From contig OZ024724.1 in assembly GCA_964016875.1 (NCBI GenBank), positions 25,767,962 through 25,831,961 of the forward strand: 64,000 nucleotides of DNA. The letters are read 5' to 3'. Positions 8,422 to 19,628 of this stretch are shown here, piece by piece. The translations under genes were made by a program, and so were the position numbers. Under the pieces are notes generated by a model. It worked only from the letters and a program-made list of their open reading frames with translations. It did not search any database and had not been told where the DNA came from. The stretch is from Fallopia convolvulus. Lineage: Eukaryota > Streptophyta > Magnoliopsida > Caryophyllales > Polygonaceae. Position 1 is the stretch's first letter, and every line of letters begins with the position of its first letter.

Positions 8422-11385
8422 ATGCGAGCTCGTTCCTCCCGAGGAACACTTGAGCTTGAGTTTGTGAGTGATCCGAAAAGTATTCTCAAAGAAGCCCGAA
8501 GAAGGAAAAGGATGGAGAATCAAGATCTCCATGGTGATGAGGAGTTGGCTCGACTTAGGGCCGAAATGGCTAGATTGCAACTTGAGAAGGACAATCAAGA
8601 GGCGGTGGCAAGAAGAGAACGGGAGCAACGGATGAGAGCCGAGGCTTAACTCAACGCTCTACCCTGGAATGCACGCCAATATATGCATCCGGAGTTGAGG
8701 GTACCCGAACCGGTTATTGTGCTTCCCGAGGTTGCCAAGAATTTTGAGATCAAGACGCAATTCATCTCCCTCATCAAGCGTGATCAATTCGAGGGCCGTC
8801 CACATGAGTGTCCCATAGAGCACGTCAAACGCTTTGTGGACATGTGTGAGACGATCTCTACCGACAAGGAGACGATGGAGTATGTGCTTCTAAAGGCGTT
8901 CAAGTGGTCACTTGGGGGCAATGCCGCACATTGGCTCGAGAGCCAAGCCCCTAGGTCGATCACAACTTGGAAGGCACTCCATGATGCTTTCTTGATGAAG
9001 TTCTTCCTGCCCTCAAAGACAACCGAGCTAAGAAGGAAAATTGCAAGCTTTCAACAAGGTCCGAATGAGCCTCTCTTCGAAGCATGGGACCGTTTCAAGG
9101 AGATGTTGCGCCAATTATCTACTCATGGACAACAACCATATGTTCTCCAAGACATCTTTTTCCAAGGCATCAATCCGGCAACGAAGGACAAACTCAATCT
9201 CCACACCGATTGTGGGTTCATAGACTTGACACCGGATCAAGCTTGGGAGCTACTTGACAGGCTATCCGATTATGAGGCCATGTATGGGGTGAGTCAAGCT
9301 AGAAAAGAGGTGAAAGTTCAAGGTGAAGGTGCAAGGAAGTTATATGATCCAAAGGGAGAAGACATTGACAAGGATGTGAAGCTCCAATTCCTTGAAGGTG
9401 AAGTGAGCAAGCTTAAGAGGCAAGTCCACTACTACATGCAAAATGCTAGAGCTTGTGAGGGGTGTGGATCCTTTGCACATGCTACACAAGTTTGTCCGAA
9501 TGGGAGCCAAGTGCGCTTGGCCGAGCAAATTGAGGAGGCAAACTATGTTCGAGGAAATTTCGGTGGAAGAGGCAACTTCAACTATGGTGGTAATGGCCGG
9601 TGGAACAACGGTCAAGCTCAAGGCTACAACAACAACTTCAACCAAAACGAGCCAAGTGCGCCGCAACCACCACCATATAGGCCACCGGAATTCAATGAGC
9701 TACAATCATTGGTTCAAGGAGATGAGGACCCAATTCAATGAGTTTGGTGCATGGAGGAGGCAAGTCGACAATCAATTTGCCCAAATTGCAACTCAAGCCC
9801 CGAGAGAGAATGGGAGACTTCCGGGCCGACCCGAGGAGCACCCCCGAGATCAAAACAATCAAAATGAAGTCCGGGCAATTGGATTGAGAAGTGGCCGAAA
9901 CCTACCCGAGCCACACATGCCTAAGAAGAATGAAGAGAGTCGGACCGACTTACCCAGCAAGTCGGTCCGAAGTTCCCTGAAGTCGACCCAGCAGGAAGAT
10001 CAACTCCTTTGCCCCGGACCGAGGTTGAGAGTGAGTCGGACCCGACGTACCCAGATGTCGATCCGACTACTCTGCCTCAGTTCTGCCCCAGGACCGTGAT
10101 ACACGACATCGGGCCCGACGTGGTGCCTAAGTCGGTCCAACCAGGAAATGTTGCAAGTGAAGTGGGGAAGTCCAAGGAGGTTGATCCAAGCAAGATTCAA
10201 GGTGCAAAAACTCTTCCATATCCCTCAAAGAAGCGGAAAGATGTTGTTGAGAACAAGTTCAAGAGGTTTCTCAAGCTTTTGCAAGGTTTGAACATCTCTA
10301 TCCCGTTCACCGATGCATTGAGCGAGATGCCATCCTATGCCAAGTTTTTAAAGGAGATTTTGAGCAAGAAGAGGTCCATAGTTGAAATGCAAGATGAGGT
10401 CAAGACCTTGGAGTTACTGCAAAAGCTAGGAGATCCCGGTCGGTTTGCTATCACTATTGGTGTGGGGTCTCAAAACTTCCAAGCCTTATGTGACCTTGGG
10501 GCAAGTGTTTCGGTGATGCCCGCTAGTATTTGGAGAAGGGCAAATTTAGGTGAAATTGAGCCGGCCGATATGTCCCTAACTATGGCCGACGATTCCATCA
10601 TCAAGGCTAAGGGAATATTGGATGACGTGCCAGTGCGAGTTGGAAAGTACTTTGTTCCCGATGATTTCGTGATCTTGGACATGCACGAGGACCCCTTGGT
10701 CCCAATAATCTTATGATGACCATTCTTAGCTACGGCGGGGGCAAGGTTTGATGTCAAAAACGGCAAGGTTTCCTTTGAGATTGGTGAAGAAAAGGTCGAT
10801 TTTCACTTCAACAAGGCTTTGAATGAGCCGGACGCCTTGGCTATCCTCAAACTTGAAGAGAGTGCCAAGAGAAAAAGAGAAGAAGTGGAAGTTGCTAGAG
10901 AGGTCATTATGTTGAGAAGTGATGAAGGGTTCAATAAACAAATACAAGCAAGGGAGTTGTTGGAGCAAGTTGAGGAACAAGATGAGTCAAGGATCAATGC
11001 TAGCCCAAGGAGAAATGAAGAGTATCCTTACTTATATCCTTTTGATGTTGGTGATGACCACAATTCTTTCCAAACTTTTGATTCCTACATTTGTTTAAGT
11101 GATTTGAAAGATGACTTAGGAGACTCCTACATTTGCCTTAGTGACTTGAAAGATGAATTGGTAGAATCTCCTAGGAATTCTTTGGATAACTTTGGTGTAG
11201 GAAAAGAGGAACATGATGGAACAAGTAAGGAGGAGAAATCTCATTCGTTGGAGGAGTATGATGAGAGAGGTCCGAGATCGGAGAGCCATGCCTATATAGA
11301 CCATCGTTGGTGGTTTTATGGGTATGAGGGCAATGGGAATGGGCACAACAATGGCGAGCAATTCACCATGTTTCACCCGCCATGA
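8422..11385 (+). pseudogene. Gag-protease-tail polyprotein of element B, broken
   Basis: The start MRARSSRGTLE follows a possible leader acceptor (TTTCGTAG|GTGT). Then: a charged coiled-coil region (about residues 30-80); a retrotransposon gag domain (HWLESQAP, PLFEAWDRFKEML); a CCHC zinc knuckle CEGCGSFAHATQVC (near 9454-9495); an Asn/Gly-rich stretch; a Pro-rich linker built on GC-rich modules; a protease with LCDLGAS and IILGRPFLAT-like motifs; and the acidic tail. Lesions: TAA at 8647-8649 (CAA in relatives), a deletion of about 20 nt near 9715, a one-base loss near 9963, and TGA at 10714-10716. From the DLGAS motif on, the protease differs strongly from that of D (SVMPASIWRR versus SIIPYTIWKS). 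Confidence 0.85.
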
Positions 11386-12691
11386 GATTGAGGTTAGGAA
11401 GTCAAGCTAGTGACTCTAAACGAGCGCTTCTCGGGAGGCAACCCGAGCTAGTAGCTTTCTTTTCGTAATTTTAGTTTGATTTTTCTTAGTTTAGCCTAGC
11501 TTTTCTCTAACCAATCTCTATCTAGTGTTTTGCGGATTTTTGGTGTTGTGTATTCTTCATGGTTGTGTAGGATTTGAGGTGAAAAAAACTAAATGGAAAT
11601 ATGGAGAAAGAAGTTGCAAGAGGATGGAGTAAAATTGGTGACCCGAACACCCCACATCGAGCCCAGGTAAGTCGGGCCCGACACAGGCACGTCGGTCCAC
11701 GACGTCGGTCCGACCCGATCGGACTGGGTGGAATGCCATTTTTGCTCTTTGACCTAATTTGTCCCTTTCCCCCATTAAATGCCATCCCCCACCTACCTAC
11801 CATCTTCATATTAACCACCATTCCCAAAATACAACCCATCTCCCTCACACTCTCAAAATCGGCCCCCCCTCTCACCATACTCGATCCACACATCTCTCCC
11901 TTTCTTCATCTCGATCCAATCACAAAAAGGCCTCCCTAGTCCGATTCCAAACAGAAATTTCGAGTTCAATCTCGTTCTTCATACCCCATCTCGATCTAGG
12001 TTGAGAAAGTTTGAGTTCTAAGTAGATTGTTTGCTTAAAAGTCTAATACTCTTCAAATCCGGTATGTGTTACTCGATCTCTACCTATTTCCTTGGAGATT
12101 TTGTGCTTTCATTGCATAGATTGAGTAATGCCATGTTTGATTGAGAGTTTGAGCTTGAGCATCAATGGTGGATTTGCATGATTTGTGAAATTGAGCTTCA
12201 AAGTTGTTTATGCATGCTTGGATCCATTTAGAACTTCGATTAGGGATGTTTGATGGTTGAATTTGAAATTTAAGTGCATGATAGAGTGATTTGGGTTGAT
12301 TTGAGGTTAGAGTCAAAGCATGAACTAGGTCGAGATCGACGTGCCCAGGTAAGTGGGGCCCGAGTTGTGGAAGTCGGTCCATCAAGTCGGACCGAGGTTG
12401 AGGATGTGTCGTGCCCGATATAGGTTGGAAGTCGATTCATGTTGCTTTTGCTCTCTTCTTGTGATATCATGTGGATTCATGTGTTTCATTGTTGGCTATA
12501 GCTTAATCATGATGTAGTATGATCATTTGCTTAGCCATTGTTAGAAGATATCCATGATGATTCATGTTGGATTGTGATGCATGTGTGTTTAGAGACTAAG
12601 TATGGGGTTCCCTTGTGTTGATGAGTGCTTTTGTTGAGTTGTATGGAGTTTATCTTCGACCCTTTTGTTTGGTTGGATGTGTGTAGGTACC
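11386..12691 (+). promoter_or_regulatory. Inter-ORF leader of element B with candidate intron 12062-12686
   Basis: The same layout as in A and C: hairpin at 11430-11447, GC-rich module near 11670-11700, pyrimidine-rich leader-like stretch (about 11760-11990), donor ATCCG|GTATGT at 12062, a second GC-rich cluster near 12345-12420, polypurine-like TAAGTATGGGGT near 12598, and the acceptor TGTGTAG at 12686 just before the ATG at 12692. No coding capacity is credible here. A separate spliced transcript for the second ORF is inferred. Confidence 0.5.
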
Positions 12692-13969
12692 ATGGAGACT
12701 AGAGCTTCATCATCTCATGCGGAAAGGACGAAGAAGAAGTCCAAGAAGTCAAGAAAAGAGCCAAAGTTGGATGATGTTTACTTGGAGGATGATGAGCAAG
12801 TTGAGAGTTATGCAAGGTATATGGCGCTTAAGCATCACACAAGGTGGCTTGATTGGGAAACCGTGAAGAATATGGACATGGATCAAGCTCTTCCAAGGTG
12901 CTACTCCCACATCGGTCTCAATGGGATGCTAAGGTGGGACAACACCCACTATCCCGCCCTCACCTCGGAATTCATGGCCACTTTTGAATGCACTTATGAT
13001 AATATGGAGGATGAGGAAAGGGCGATCACCTTCCAATTGGGCCATGAGGACCACAATCTCTCTCTTAGGGACTTGGCTACCTACTTTGGGTTTTCATGTC
13101 CAAAAGAAGAGACCGACGTCGACAACGAGAAGGTGAACCAAGTGTGGCGGCATGTGGTCGGGAAGAGCGAGATGAGAAAGGGCGCCACCACAACCGAGAT
13201 TGCTAGCCCTCTTTTTCGGGTCATGGTGCGAGTTTTGGGATGTGAAATCTATGCTCGTCATGAGTTGAACAAGCCGATGAAGGAAGAGATTATGTTGCTA
13301 CATGAGATGCTCTTCCACACCGAGAAGCCCATGAACCTTGCATGGGAGTGGGTCAAGATGGTGCGAGACTTCCAAAGCTCCTCTTGGATCTACTTCGGCG
13401 GGATGATATTAAGGCTAGCCGTGCGTCTAGGAGTCGACCTTAACAAGTATTCTCCGGCTCCGAATGGTGTTGAGTATATGAACATGAAGTATTTCAAGAA
13501 GGCCAACATCATCAAGGAGAAGCTTTACATGACTTCTTTGGCCCCTCACTTGAGCTATGATGGTGTGTCCATCCGGTTGGTGCCCAACCTCTATGATCTT
13601 TCTCGATATCACAATTGGTACCAAGTGTGGGCCGGCAAGCCACACTCATTTGGTGACCCCGAAGGTGCAAGAGAGGGGCGGCGACAACAACCTCAACATA
13701 TTCGGTTTACCTCCCCTCCATCTTCACCGGATTTCGACCAAGATAACTTTGTGTTTGCACCTCGTGGGGAAGACATGGACGTCGATCAAGAGCAAAATGA
13801 AGAAGATGAGCGCTTCCAAGGCTTGATGGCCAACCTCCGAGCCACACACCAAGCTCCAACATTGGCGGACCGAGGTACACATGACATCGGGCCCGACTTC
13901 CATCAAAGTCGGTCCGGTGCCTTCTATGGTGATAAGGTCCCGAGGCACTATGAGCATGGAGAGGGGAGT
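12692..13969 (+). pseudogene. ATHILA ORF1-like ORF of element B, 5' part (interrupted by element D)
   Basis: 426 codons from METRASSSHAE to the insertion point of D after GGGAGT. It contains the Lys-rich N-terminus, the SEFMATFECTYD and DLATYFGF motifs, LHEMLFHTEKPMN, and the acidic linker with a GC-rich module at about 13885-13915 (reading IGPDFHQSRSG). No stop or frameshift occurs. Joined on paper with 24106-24612 the frame is uninterrupted and gives 594 residues, the same length as in C, so D destroyed an otherwise open ORF. Similar to the Pfam ATHILA ORF-1 family; function unknown. Confidence 0.85.
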
Positions 13970-15373
13970 TGATGTCTCTCTATTTGGTGGTGTTTTCATA
14001 TGTGATTTCCTTTGTAAATATGTTTCTTTTTCCCCTTTTCTTGTGCGTTTTGTTCCTTTTTAGCCTAGTTCCCGTATTTCTATGAGATTCGGAGACTACG
14101 CACCTTTTATGTGTTTTGTAGGTAATTTGGCATGAATCAAGGATCGATTTGAAGGAGGGTCGAGACATGGAGCAAAGGCCAAGCTAAAGCGGGAAAGAGA
14201 GAAGCAAGCCATGAAGAAGAACAAGAGAAGCCAACAAAGAAGAAGGTGGAACGAAGTCAGGACCGAGTTGCAACCACATCGGGCCCGACATTGAAGTCTC
14301 CAACCTCGGACCGAGTTGCACAGTAACTCGGGCCCGAGGTCCTCCGTGTCGGTCCGAGTCGGTCACCGAACTACTTGGGCTCCAAGGCACGAATTTGTGG
14401 ACTTCCACTTTTGCCCCTCATCTAATCTATAAAAGGCCCTCTTGTCTTCTAAGAAAGGGTTCCCACACACACACAAAAAGGGGGTTCCAAGGGAGCCAAG
14501 AGGATTCTTGGAGAGCAAGGAGGAAGGAGAGGAGAAGGAAGAGAGAGAGAATCGGCCTAGGGAGGAGGTCTTGATAGGTTTTGTTGGTAGATTTGCTTTG
14601 ATTTACTTTGTTCTTGTGGATTTGAAAACCCTTGATTTGAATTTGTGGATTGCTTTGGATTTGAATGAAACTTTGCTTTGTTTTGAGATTGATTATGATG
14701 ATTGCTTTCCCTTTTGATTTGATTGCTTTCTTTGCTTGTCACATGGAGTAGATCTCCTTGATCTTGGGTTATGGGGGAAAACCCTAGCTAGGTTTAGGCT
14801 AGAAACCCCAATTCCATAGCCTTGAGTGTTTGATCTAAGGAACCCACTCTACATAGAGCTACAATTCCTTGCGAAAGTTGGGAATCAAGGCTTGAGATTG
14901 GCAAACTAGCGAAAGTGAAAATGTATCAATCTCAAGACCTTGCTTCGAAGGGGATTTCCCCATGGATCGAGGTGTAGATGTGGTTGGAACGAGGGCGAAA
15001 GCACTCGATCCTAGTCCGATCATCACTCATTGCCTGAATTGGGGTGGAAAAGCCTTAATCTACTAGGGAAGGAACCCAAAAGCCCAAGATCTACTTTTAA
15101 ATCTTTGAATTCGACATCCCCAGCTACCTCGGGCCCGACTTACCTAGTGTCGGTCCCGACTTCCTCTTGTCGCCAACCTCGGGCCCGACGTGACCTCAGT
15201 GTTGGTCCCGACTGTTTTCTTTGTTTTCCTTTATTTTATGCTCTCCTTTCTAGCTTCCTAGTATCTAGGCACATCGATCGAGTAGACTTCCCGAGTGTTC
15301 GACACCCACCACGTACTACAACGGGGTCGGGTTATAAATTGTATCTCTAGACCCTCGCATCCGAGAGCGATCA
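13970..15373 (+). repeat. 5' LTR of element D
   Basis: 1404 bp, TGATGTCTC...GCGATCA. GC-rich cluster in U3 (about 14265-14370), TATAAAA at 14428-14434, the segment GGGTTATGGGGGAAAACCC near 14764-14782, and two GC-rich modules near 15128-15212. Confidence 0.95.
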
Positions 15374-15379
15374 AAAGAT

Positions 15380-15397
15380 TGGCGCCGTTGCCGGGGA
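15380..15397 (+). other. Primer-binding site of element D (tRNA-Asp)
   Basis: TGGCGCCGTTGCCGGGGA begins 6 nt after the LTR end. Complementary to the 3' end of plant tRNA-Asp (GUC) and identical to the sites in B, C and E. Confidence 0.92.
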
Positions 15398-15424
15398 AGT
15401 CTAAGTGCATTGAGTGCCAATTTG

Positions 15425-15521
15425 GTGAGTTTCTTGTGTTTTGTTAGTGATTTGGGTGAGGGAATAGCCCAAACCCTTTGTTTGTTTTTGATTTGTTTTG
15501 GTTTGTGTTTTTGTTTCATAG
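15425..15521 (+). other. Candidate short leader intron before gag (element D)
   Basis: The donor AATTTG|GTGAGT and the acceptor TTTGTTTCATAG|GTGT enclose 97 nt of T-rich sequence ending 4 nt before the gag ATG at 15526. The same arrangement stands before gag in B, C and E. It could be a true leader intron, or just a T-rich leader that happens to fit the splice consensus. The reading frame stays open through it, so it gives no coding argument for splicing. Confidence 0.35.
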
Positions 15522-15525
15522 GTGT

Positions 15526-16425
15526 ATGCTAGCTCGTTCCTCCCGAGGAACACTTGAGCTTGAGTTTGTGAGTGATCCGGAAAGTATCCTCAAGGAAGCC
15601 CGAAGAAGGAAAAGGATGGCGAATCAAGCTCTCCATGTTGATGAGGAGTTGGCTCAACTTAGGGCCGAAATGGCTAGATTGCAACTTGAGAGGGACAATC
15701 AAGAGGAGGTGGCAAGAAGAGAACGGGAGCAACGGATGAGAGCCGAGGCTCAACTCAACGCTCTACCCCGGAACGCACGCCAATACATGCATCCGGAGTT
15801 GAGGGTACCCGAGCCGGCTATTGTGCTTCTCGAGGTTGCCAAGAATTTTGAGATCAAGACGCAATTCATCTCCCTCATCAAGCGTGATCAAATCGAGGGC
15901 CGTCCACATGAGTGTCCCATAGAGCATGTTAAGCGATTTGTGGATATGTGTGAGACGATCTCAACCGACGAGGAGACATTGGAGTATGTGCTTCTAAAGG
16001 CGTCCAAATGGTCACTTGGGGGCAAGGCCACACATTGGCTCGAGAGCCAAGCTCCTAGGTCAATCACCACTTGGAAGACACTCTATGACGCTTTCTTGAT
16101 GAAGTTCTTCCCGCCCTCAAAGACAACCGAGTTGAGAAGGAAGATTGCAAGCTTTCAACAAGGTCCGAATGAGCCCCTCTTCGAAGCATGGGACCGTTTC
16201 AAGGAGATGTTGCGCCAATGCCCTACTCATGGCCAACAACCATATGTGCTTCAAGACATCTTTTTCCAAGGCATCAATCCGGTAACGAAGGACAAGCTCA
16301 ATCTCCACACCGATTGTGGGTTCATAGACTTGACACCGGATCAAGCTTGGGAGCTACTTGACAAGCTATCCGATTATGAGGCCATGTATGGGGTGAGTGA
16401 AGCTAGCAAGGAGAATCCTCGATGA
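15526..16425 (+). pseudogene. Gag of element D, C-terminus lost
   Basis: Starts MLARSSRGTLELE. It has the coiled-coil segment (about residues 30-80, Arg/Glu/Gln-rich) and the Ty3/gypsy gag domain (WSLGGKATHWLESQAP, FFPPSKTTELRRKI, EPLFEAWDRFKEML). After YGVSEASKE the frame ends in TGA at 16423-16425. The segment with the zinc knuckle seen in B and C (CEGCGSFAH) is missing. In its place is a short scrambled stretch (16410-16485) made of repeated copies of GAGAATCCTCGA and AAAACAATCAAA. The reading frame is regained at about 16486. The loss looks like a deletion repaired with filler DNA. Confidence 0.85.
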
Positions 16426-16485
16426 GAATCCTCGAGCTCAAAACAATCAAAATGAAGCTCAAAACAATCAAAGTGAAGCTAGCAA

Positions 16486-17733
16486 GTCGACAATCAATTT
16501 GCTCAAATTGCGACTCAAGCCCCGAGAGAGAATGGAAGACTTCCGGGCCGACCCGAGGAGAATGCTCGAGCTCAAAACTTTCAAAATGAAGTCCGAGCAT
16601 TTGGATTGAGAAGTGGCCGAAACCTACCCGAGCCACACGTGCCTAAGAAGAATGAAGAGAGTCGGACCAACTTACCCAGCAAGTCGGGTCCGACGTTCCC
16701 CGAAGTCGATCCAGCAAGAAGACCGACTCCTTCACCACGGACCGAGGTCGAGAGCAACTCGGGACCGACGTACACAGACCTCGATCCAACCCCTCTGTCC
16801 AGGACCGAGATTCACAACGTCGGGCCCGACATGGTGCCCAAGTCGGTCCAACCAGGAAGTGTTGCAAATGAAGTAGGGAAGTCCAAAGAAGTTGATCCAA
16901 GCAAGATTCAAGGTGCAACAATTCTTCCATATCCCTCGAAGAAGCCAAAAGATGTTGTTGAGAACAAGTTCAAGAGGTTTCTCAAACTCTTGCAAGGCTT
17001 GAACATCTCTATCCCGTTCACCGATGCATTGAGTGAGATGCCATCTTATGCCAAGTTTTTAAAGGAGATTTTGAGCAAGAAGAGGTCCATAGTGGAAATG
17101 CAAGATGAAGTCAAGACCTTGGAGTTACCACAAAAGCTAGGAGACCCCGGTCGCTTTGCTATAACCATTGGTGTGGGGTCCCAAAATTTCCAAGCCTTGT
17201 GTGATCTTGGAGCAAGCACGAGCATCATTCCTTACACCATATGGAAATCCACATCTATGGGTTTCATAGCTCCGATCAACATGAGGTTAACGATAGCGGA
17301 TGGGTCGTCCATCGAGCCAATTGGCATCGTCGAGGATTATCCCGTTTGCATTGAATGCCACTATGTCCCAATCGACTTTGTTGTAGTGGACATGATAGAA
17401 GTGCCGGGTGAACCGATCATACTAGGGAGACCTTTCCTTGCTACGGTTGGGGCAATCATTGATGTAAAGAAGGGCCACTTGTCTCTTGACATTGGAGGAA
17501 GAGAAATTGAGTTTTTCTTTAGGCCAACTTCAAAAGGGACCGTACATAAGGAAGCTAAGATGATCCAAGTTCCTCTTGGATTGCAATGGGAAGCCGTTTC
17601 TAAGAAGTCAAGGCCAAGGGAGCTTAGGTTGAAAGCCACCCCACCACCTAGAGAAATTGAGATAGAGCGCCAAGGTCTAGCCCTCAATATGATTGAGCAT
17701 GAGCAATTGGAGGAAAGGAGGTCTTATTTGTAG
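16486..17733 (+). pseudogene. Protease region of element D
   Basis: In the gag frame. First comes the linker shared with B and C: RSGRNLPEPH, then GC-rich modules read as SGPTFPEVDP and NVGPDMVPKSVQ, then NKFKRFLKLLQGLNISIPF. Next is the retropepsin-like domain with LCDLGAS (active-site Asp; the usual DTG/DSG is DLG, as is typical of Athila-group sequences) and IILGRPFLAT. From just after DLGAS the sequence departs from B and C and continues into the RT cassette. The frame closes with TAG at 17731-17733, between SYL and VFKAEK. In an autonomous relative I would expect this to be read through into RT or to be a sense codon. Confidence 0.8.
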
Positions 17734-19628
17734 GTGTTCAAGGCCGAGAAAGAAGAAGTTCAAGCACCACCGGAACCATCTCAAGAACTCAAGGAGCTTC
17801 CAAAAGATTTGAGGTACGCATTTCTTGGTCCCAACTCTTCTTTACCCGTAATCATAAATGCCAACTTGAATGATGACGAGGAGTCTAAGTTGTTGGAGGT
17901 TCTAAGAAAACATAGAGGATCTTTAGGGTATTCACTAGAGGAACTAAAGGGAATCTCTCCCTCAATTTGCATGCATAGGATTTATATGGAGGATAACCAT
18001 AAACCCACTATTGAACCCCAAAGAAGATTAAATCCTAACATGAAAGAAGTGGTAAAGAGTGAAATACTTAGGATGTTGGATGCGGGAATTATCTTCCCAA
18101 TTTCCGATAGCAAGTATGTGAGTCCCGTGCATGTAGTTCCTAAGAAAGGAGGTCTCACCATTGTGCAAAATGAAAAGGGAGAAATGATACCTATGATAAC
18201 CACAACAAAATGGCGTATGTGTATTGATTACCGTAAGCTTAATAGTGGCACTCGCAAGGACCATTTTCCTCTTCCTTTCATAGACCAAGTCCTAGAAAGA
18301 TTAGCACAACATGAATATTTTTGCTACCTAGACGGGTATAGTGGGTTTTGGCAAATCCCTATTCATCCCGATGATCAAGAGAAGACGACATTCACATGTC
18401 CTTATGGGACTTTTGCCTATAGACGCATGCCTTTTGGTTTATGTAATGCGCCGGCAACATTTCAAAGATGCATGATGTCCATCTTCTCCGATATGGTTGA
18501 GGATATAGTAGAAGTGTTTATGGATGATTTCTCCGTCTACGGTTCCTCATTTGATGTTTGCTTAGCTAACTTAGACAAGGTTTTGACTAGATGTGAGGAG
18601 ACTAGCTTGGTGCTTAATTGGGAAAAATGCCACTTTATGGTGAAGGAGGGCATAGTACTAGGACACCTAGTTTCAAGTAGGGGGATAGAAGTAGATAAAG
18701 CTAAGGTTGAAGTAATTGAAAAACTACCTCCTCCCTCTTGTGTTCGTGATGTTAGGAGTTTCTTAGGTCATGCAGGATTTTATAGACGGTTCATCAAGGA
18801 TTTTTCTAAATTGCAAAACCATTGTCTAACCTCTTGATGAAGGATGTGCCCTTTGTATTATCCGAGGATTGCATGAATTCTTTTTGTAGGTTGAGAGATG
18901 CCTTGATCTCGGCTCCAATAATGGCGGCACCCGATTGGAATCTTCCATTCGAGGTGATGTGTGATGCTAGTGATTTCGCCGTAGGGGCCATCCTTGGGCA
19001 AAGGAAGGATGGAAAGTTGCATGCCATCTACTACGCAAGAAAAACTTTGGATGAAACTCAGTGCAATTACACAACAACGGAGAAAGAGTTTCTTGCGATA
19101 GTGTTTGCATTTGAGAAGTTCCGTTCATATCTTGTGGGATCAAAGGTGGTAGTCTTCACGGACCATGCGGCAATCAAATACCTCATGAAAAAGAAAGATG
19201 CAAAGCCGAGGCTTCTAAGATGGATGCTCCTTCTCCAAGAGTTTGACCATGAGATCAAGGACAAAACTGGTGCGGAAAATGTGGTAGCGGATCATCTATC
19301 CCGTTTGCCCATCGAGTACATGTTGGAGATGGAGGATGGTTTGACTATAGATGATTCAAGAGCAGATGAAGGTCTCATGAGCGGAAAGGAGGAAAGGAAA
19401 GGTGGATCGACGAACCGAGTAAGTCGGGCCCGAGGTTCAGAACATCGGACCGAAGGCAAGGCAAGTACGAGTGAGTCGGGACCGAGTACTTCAACATCGG
19501 GCCCGAATGACCTGTGTGTCTGCGAAGCTGGACCGGCGTCCAACCATGTCGGGCCCGATACACTTCAATGTCGGTCCGTGGAAGAAAGTAAGTTTCCTAG
19601 CTCGATTTCCATTCCTTCTCGTTCTTAA
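17734..19628 (+). pseudogene. Reverse transcriptase and RNase H of element D, with one frameshift
   Basis: The RT begins with the usual Ty3/gypsy lead-in (LRYAFLGPNSSLPVII, CMHRIYMED), then SPVHVVPKKGG, WRMCIDYRKLN, PLPFIDQVLERL, YSGFWQIPIHP, RMPFGLCNAPATFQRCM. The catalytic box is FMDDFSVYG, with the Asp pair at 18523-18528, the Athila-type form of xxDD. A one-base loss near 18807 (TCTAAATTG, against TCTAAAATTG in E) shifts the frame. RNase H follows with FEVMCDASDFAVGA, TTTEKEFLAIVF and VVFTDHAAIKYL. The frame ends at TAA 19626-19628 (CAA in E). Between RNase H and integrase lies a linker made largely of GC-rich modules (about 19410-19580). Confidence 0.9.
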
